Below, in pieces: positions 31,206 through 33,200 of a stretch of DNA of 33,200 nt. Position 1 is the first letter of the stretch; every line of letters begins with the position of its first letter. Source of the stretch: Rubrobacter sp. (GTDB lineage: Bacteria > Actinomycetota > Rubrobacteria > Rubrobacterales > Rubrobacteraceae); contig JACCTS010000380.1 in the NCBI GenBank assembly GCA_013812245.1, positions 1-33,200 of the forward strand, read 5' to 3'. Below the pieces are notes generated by a model. The model was given only the letters and a program-made list of their open reading frames with translations. It was not told where the DNA came from and made no database searches. The position numbers and the translations under genes were made by a program.

Positions 31206-31760
31206 TTGAACGCGACGACGCATGCCATATTCGGGGTCGGGGCGCTGGCGGGGACCGCGCTCCTGGCCGGCGTGGATCCCCCGCTGTGGGCCTATCCGGT
31301 GGCGGCCGTCGCCGCCTGGCTGCCGGACGTGGACAACCCGCGCAGCACCCTGGGAAACGGACTCAGCCGCAGCAAGAATCGGGTGTGGAACACGATCACA
31401 CGCCCCCCGAGTTGGGCCTTGCGGACCACGTCTTTCTTCCTGGTTCGCACCTTCGGCCACCGCACCCTGACCCACTCGCTGGTCGGTTTCGCGCTCTTCC
31501 TCGTGCCGGTCTGGCTGCTCTTCGGGGCGTTCCCTGAACTGTTCTTCGCCCTAGTGGTGGGATGCGCCTCGCACATCCTGGCCGACGCCCTGAACACGCC
31601 TGGCGTGCCGCTCCTGTGGCCCCTGGATTGGCGGTTCCGGCTTCTTCCGGGAGGCATACGCTCCGGCGGGCTGGCGGAGGCCATCGTGGCGGTCGCGGCG
31701 ACGGCCCTCACTACGGCCGGCATCCTCCTGCTGCACCCGGGGATCGGCGGGCTCATCTGA
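31206..31760 (+). CDS. Membrane-bound metal-dependent hydrolase, YdjM/PF04307 family
   Basis: A 184-residue polytopic membrane protein. Conserved metal-binding blocks are visible: THAIFGVGAL (5-14), LPDVDNPRS (39-47), HRTLTHSL (86-93) and HILADALNTPGVPLLWPL (~124-141), with about four membrane helices between. The His/Asp pattern is that of the YdjM-type hydrolases, whose substrate is unknown. TTG 31206 fits the leaderless -10. The preceding DUF1990 gene ends 54 bases upstream; a hairpin follows the stop. Confidence 0.85.
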   Translation: MNATTHAIFGVGALAGTALLAGVDPPLWAYPVAAVAAWLPDVDNPRSTLGNGLSRSKNRVWNTITRPPSWALRTTSFFLVRTFGHRTLTHSLVGFALFLVPVWLLFGAFPELFFALVVGCASHILADALNTPGVPLLWPLDWRFRLLPGGIRSGGLAEAIVAVAATALTTAGILLLHPGIGGLI

Positions 31761-31768
31761 AGCAATCT

Positions 31769-31785
31769 GCGGAAGCGCCTTCCGC
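31769..31785 (+). terminator. Compact hairpin after the YdjM-like gene
   Basis: GCGGAAG-CGC-CTTCCGC, a 7-bp perfect stem 8 bases after the stop, without a T run. Probable terminator or mRNA 3'-end stabiliser. Confidence 0.5.
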
Positions 31786-31796
31786 GGATCGCGCCG

Positions 31797-31824
31797 GTCA
31801 GCAAGTCAGCGCTTCAGTTTGTCA
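31797..31824. repeat. Iterated GTCAGC-type short repeats
   Basis: GTCAGC occurs at about 31798, 31805 and 31820, within a short stretch between convergent genes. The same unit forms the inverted repeat and tandem 8-mer at 2417-2548, so it may be a dispersed intergenic repeat of this genome. Confidence 0.45.
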
Positions 31825-31888
31825 GCCTTTGTCCTGTCGATGGCCGGTGATTACCTGTTCGCGCAGAACAGATCTCTCGTGAGATGAT

Positions 31889-32479
31889 TCAGTAGCCGGA
31901 GTCCTCCAGCCATCGCAGCGCCTCCTGGCTCGCGGGGTGCGTCTCCCGGCTGCGCTCCTCGTTGTGGGCGATGGCACGCCGCAAGGCTTCGGCGGCGACT
32001 TCTCTGAGGTCTTCTTCGGCAAGATCCCTTAACCGTGCCACGCTCGGGTAGTTGCGTCCCGGTTCGATCGCATCCGCGACAAACACCGCCAGAGCGACTG
32101 GCCCCATATCCGGTGCCCCGGTGGTGTGTACCCGGATGGCCTTCAAAACCTCCTCATCCTCCACGCCCAGGTCCCGACGTGCCAGTTCAGCCGCCACCGG
32201 GCCGTGCAGGAGCATCGGGCTCTCCCGCTCCGGCTGACCGACTGGCATGTCCCACTCCTCCGATATGCGCAGAAACTCTTCCGCGCCGGTTTCGCGCGCC
32301 GCATCATGAAGCAGAGCCGCCAGGCGTGTCCGATACGTGTCGAGGCCGTGCAGGGAGGCCAGGCGCTCCGCGGTTTCGGCCACCCGCTGCGTGTGGCCGT
32401 AGCGTTTGTCGGAGAGCCGGGCTCTCGCGAAGGCGTCAGCCCTCTGAATCATCGCGTCGTCTGTTTCATGGTTTGCCAT
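31889..32479 (-). CDS. yqeK: HD-domain hydrolase YqeK (Ap4A-type symmetrical hydrolase)
   Basis: A 196-residue cytoplasmic HD protein. H29 in YGHTQRVAETAERLA, H58-D59 in LAALLHDAARE, the HGPVAAELAR block and the terminal VFVADAIEPGRNYPSV are characteristic of YqeK, which in Gram-positives splits diadenosine tetraphosphate to ADP. In other genomes yqeK often sits near nadD/rsfS; here it is divergent from cinA instead. The ATG at 32479 has -10 TACAAT 7 bases upstream and no SD, so it is probably leaderless. A few residues of charged linker end the protein. Confidence 0.87.
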   Translation of the reverse strand: MANHETDDAMIQRADAFARARLSDKRYGHTQRVAETAERLASLHGLDTYRTRLAALLHDAARETGAEEFLRISEEWDMPVGQPERESPMLLHGPVAAELARRDLGVEDEEVLKAIRVHTTGAPDMGPVALAVFVADAIEPGRNYPSVARLRDLAEEDLREVAAEALRRAIAHNEERSRETHPASQEALRWLEDSGY

Positions 32480-32486
32480 CCGGGGG

Positions 32487-32496
32487 ATTGTAGACT
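32487..32496. promoter_or_regulatory. Overlapping divergent -10 boxes of yqeK and cinA
   Basis: The minus-strand TACAAT (32492-32487, yqeK) and the plus-strand TAGACT (32491-32496, cinA) share two base pairs. Each ends 6-7 bases before its own start codon. Both genes cannot be opened at the same time at this site. Confidence 0.6.
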
Positions 32497-32502
32497 ACGC
32501 CG

Positions 32503-33200
32503 GTGAGAGAAGATGGTCACATAAAAAGCGCGGAGATAGTCGCAATAGGCACCGAGATGCTGCTCGGGGACCTGGTGGACACCAACTCGGCGTGGCTCAG
32601 CCAGCGGCTCGCCATGCTCGGCGTGAGCCTCTACCGGCACACCACCGTCGGAGACAACAAGGCCCGCGTCGTCGCCGCCATGCGGGAGGCCACCTCGCGC
32701 TCGGACCTGGTGCTCACGACCGGCGGCCTCGGCCCGACCTCAGACGACATCACCAACGAATGCCTGGGCGAGGTCGCGGGCCGGAAGATGGTCGAGTACC
32801 CGGAGGCCCGACGGCACGTGGACGAGATGTTCCGGCGCTTCGGGCGAAAGCCGACGCCATCCAACTACAAGCAGGCACTCTTCCCGGAGGGTACGCGGCT
32901 CATCCCCAACCCGCGCGGCACGGCGATGGGGGCGCTGCTGGAGGTTGAGGGGACGCTCTTCGCCACCTTCCCCGGCGTGCCGGTGGAGATGCGGGGCATG
33001 TTCGAGGAGACGATAGAGCCGCTCGTCCGGGAACGGTCCGACGGTTCGATCATCTCCCGGACGCTGTGGTTCTCCGGCATCGGGGAGTCCGCGCTCGCGG
33101 AGCAGGTCCAGGAGTTCCTCGACGCCTCCGACCCGACGGTCGCCCCGCTGGCCGGACAGGGCAAGGTGCGCCTGCGCATCACCGCCCGCGCCGCCACCCC
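32503..33200 (+). CDS. cinA: CinA-like competence/damage-inducible protein (C-terminus beyond right edge)
   Basis: Cut by the right edge after about 232 residues. It starts [32 protein letters not shown] and shows the MoeA/MoaB-like domain: [18 protein letters not shown] (molybdopterin-binding-type loop) and [31 protein letters not shown]. This N-terminal domain in CinA carries ADP-ribose pyrophosphatase activity in characterised members; the C-terminal nicotinamide-nucleotide amidase domain would lie outside the window. GTG 32503 is 6 bases after a -10 and has no SD, so a leaderless start is likely. Often followed by recA in other bacteria; not visible here. Confidence 0.9.
   Translation, partial: MREDGHIKSAEIVAIGTEMLLGDLVDTNSAWLSQRLAMLGVSLYRHTTVGDNKARVVAAMREATSRSDLVLTTGGLGPTSDDITNECLGEVAGRKMVEYPEARRHVDEMFRRFGRKPTPSNYKQALFPEGTRLIPNPRGTAMGALLEVEGTLFATFPGVPVEMRGMFEETIEPLVRERSDGSIISRTLWFSGIGESALAEQVQEFLDASDPTVAPLAGQGKVRLRITARAAT

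Overview
The window looks like chromosomal DNA of a deep-branching, high-GC actinobacterium. Rubrobacter or a close relative is the best guess, from gene content and style: a Spo0M-like protein, excalibur-domain thermonuclease, ThyX, an actinobacterial Moco oxidoreductase pair, many GTG/TTG starts and many leaderless -10 patterns. This is recognition from memory, not a database match. I see no transposase, integrase, CRISPR array or rRNA.

Region by region. (1) 1-10.7 kb is a surface-glycan cluster: a sulfotransferase (minus strand, cut by the left edge), a polyprenyl-phosphate sugar-1-phosphate transferase, three tightly coupled nucleotide-sugar genes (UDP-glucose dehydrogenase, UDP-glucuronate decarboxylase, UDP-glucose 4-epimerase-like), an exported sulfatase-fold protein with Thr in place of the catalytic Cys/Ser, a membrane protein, a Wzx-type flippase and a second sulfotransferase. 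Together they suggest a sulfated (or otherwise decorated) exopolysaccharide with glucuronate/xylose-type sugars. (2) 10.7-19.1 kb is mostly housekeeping: a Moco oxidoreductase with a Cys-rich partner, a methyltransferase, pgi, nth, tRNA-Ser(TGA), a tiny Met-rich surface protein behind a SigB-like promoter, tRNA-Lys(CTT), a predicted orphan small RNA, an HD phosphohydrolase, a GNAT acetyltransferase and a conserved hypothetical. (3) 19.1-23.7 kb is the most unusual part: Spo0M-like protein, a STAS+histidine-kinase-type ATPase protein, a DUF4325 (STAS-like)+winged-helix regulator, then a tightly packed operon (a protein that may resemble phage annealing proteins, two paralogous tiny Cys-rich proteins, an RpoD-like sigma factor). 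A matching dyad, TCACT-N6-AGTGA, lies at the start of the regulator gene and again in the leader of the operon, so the regulator probably controls both itself and the sigma-factor operon. (4) 23.8-33.2 kb: thyX, a short rhodanese overlapping the region of an MFS transporter start, an excalibur thermonuclease, a methionyl-tRNA synthetase with altered signature motifs, an XRE regulator/membrane-protein operon with a 10-bp operator across its promoter, dut, a DUF1990 gene, a YdjM-like membrane protein, and divergent yqeK and cinA whose -10 boxes overlap; cinA runs off the right edge.

Gene expression style: several genes carry strong Shine-Dalgarno sequences, while at least seven have a -10 hexamer only 6-9 bases upstream of the start codon, implying leaderless mRNAs. 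Most assignments rest on motifs read by eye; start codons are chosen from SD or -10 spacing and are flagged where uncertain.
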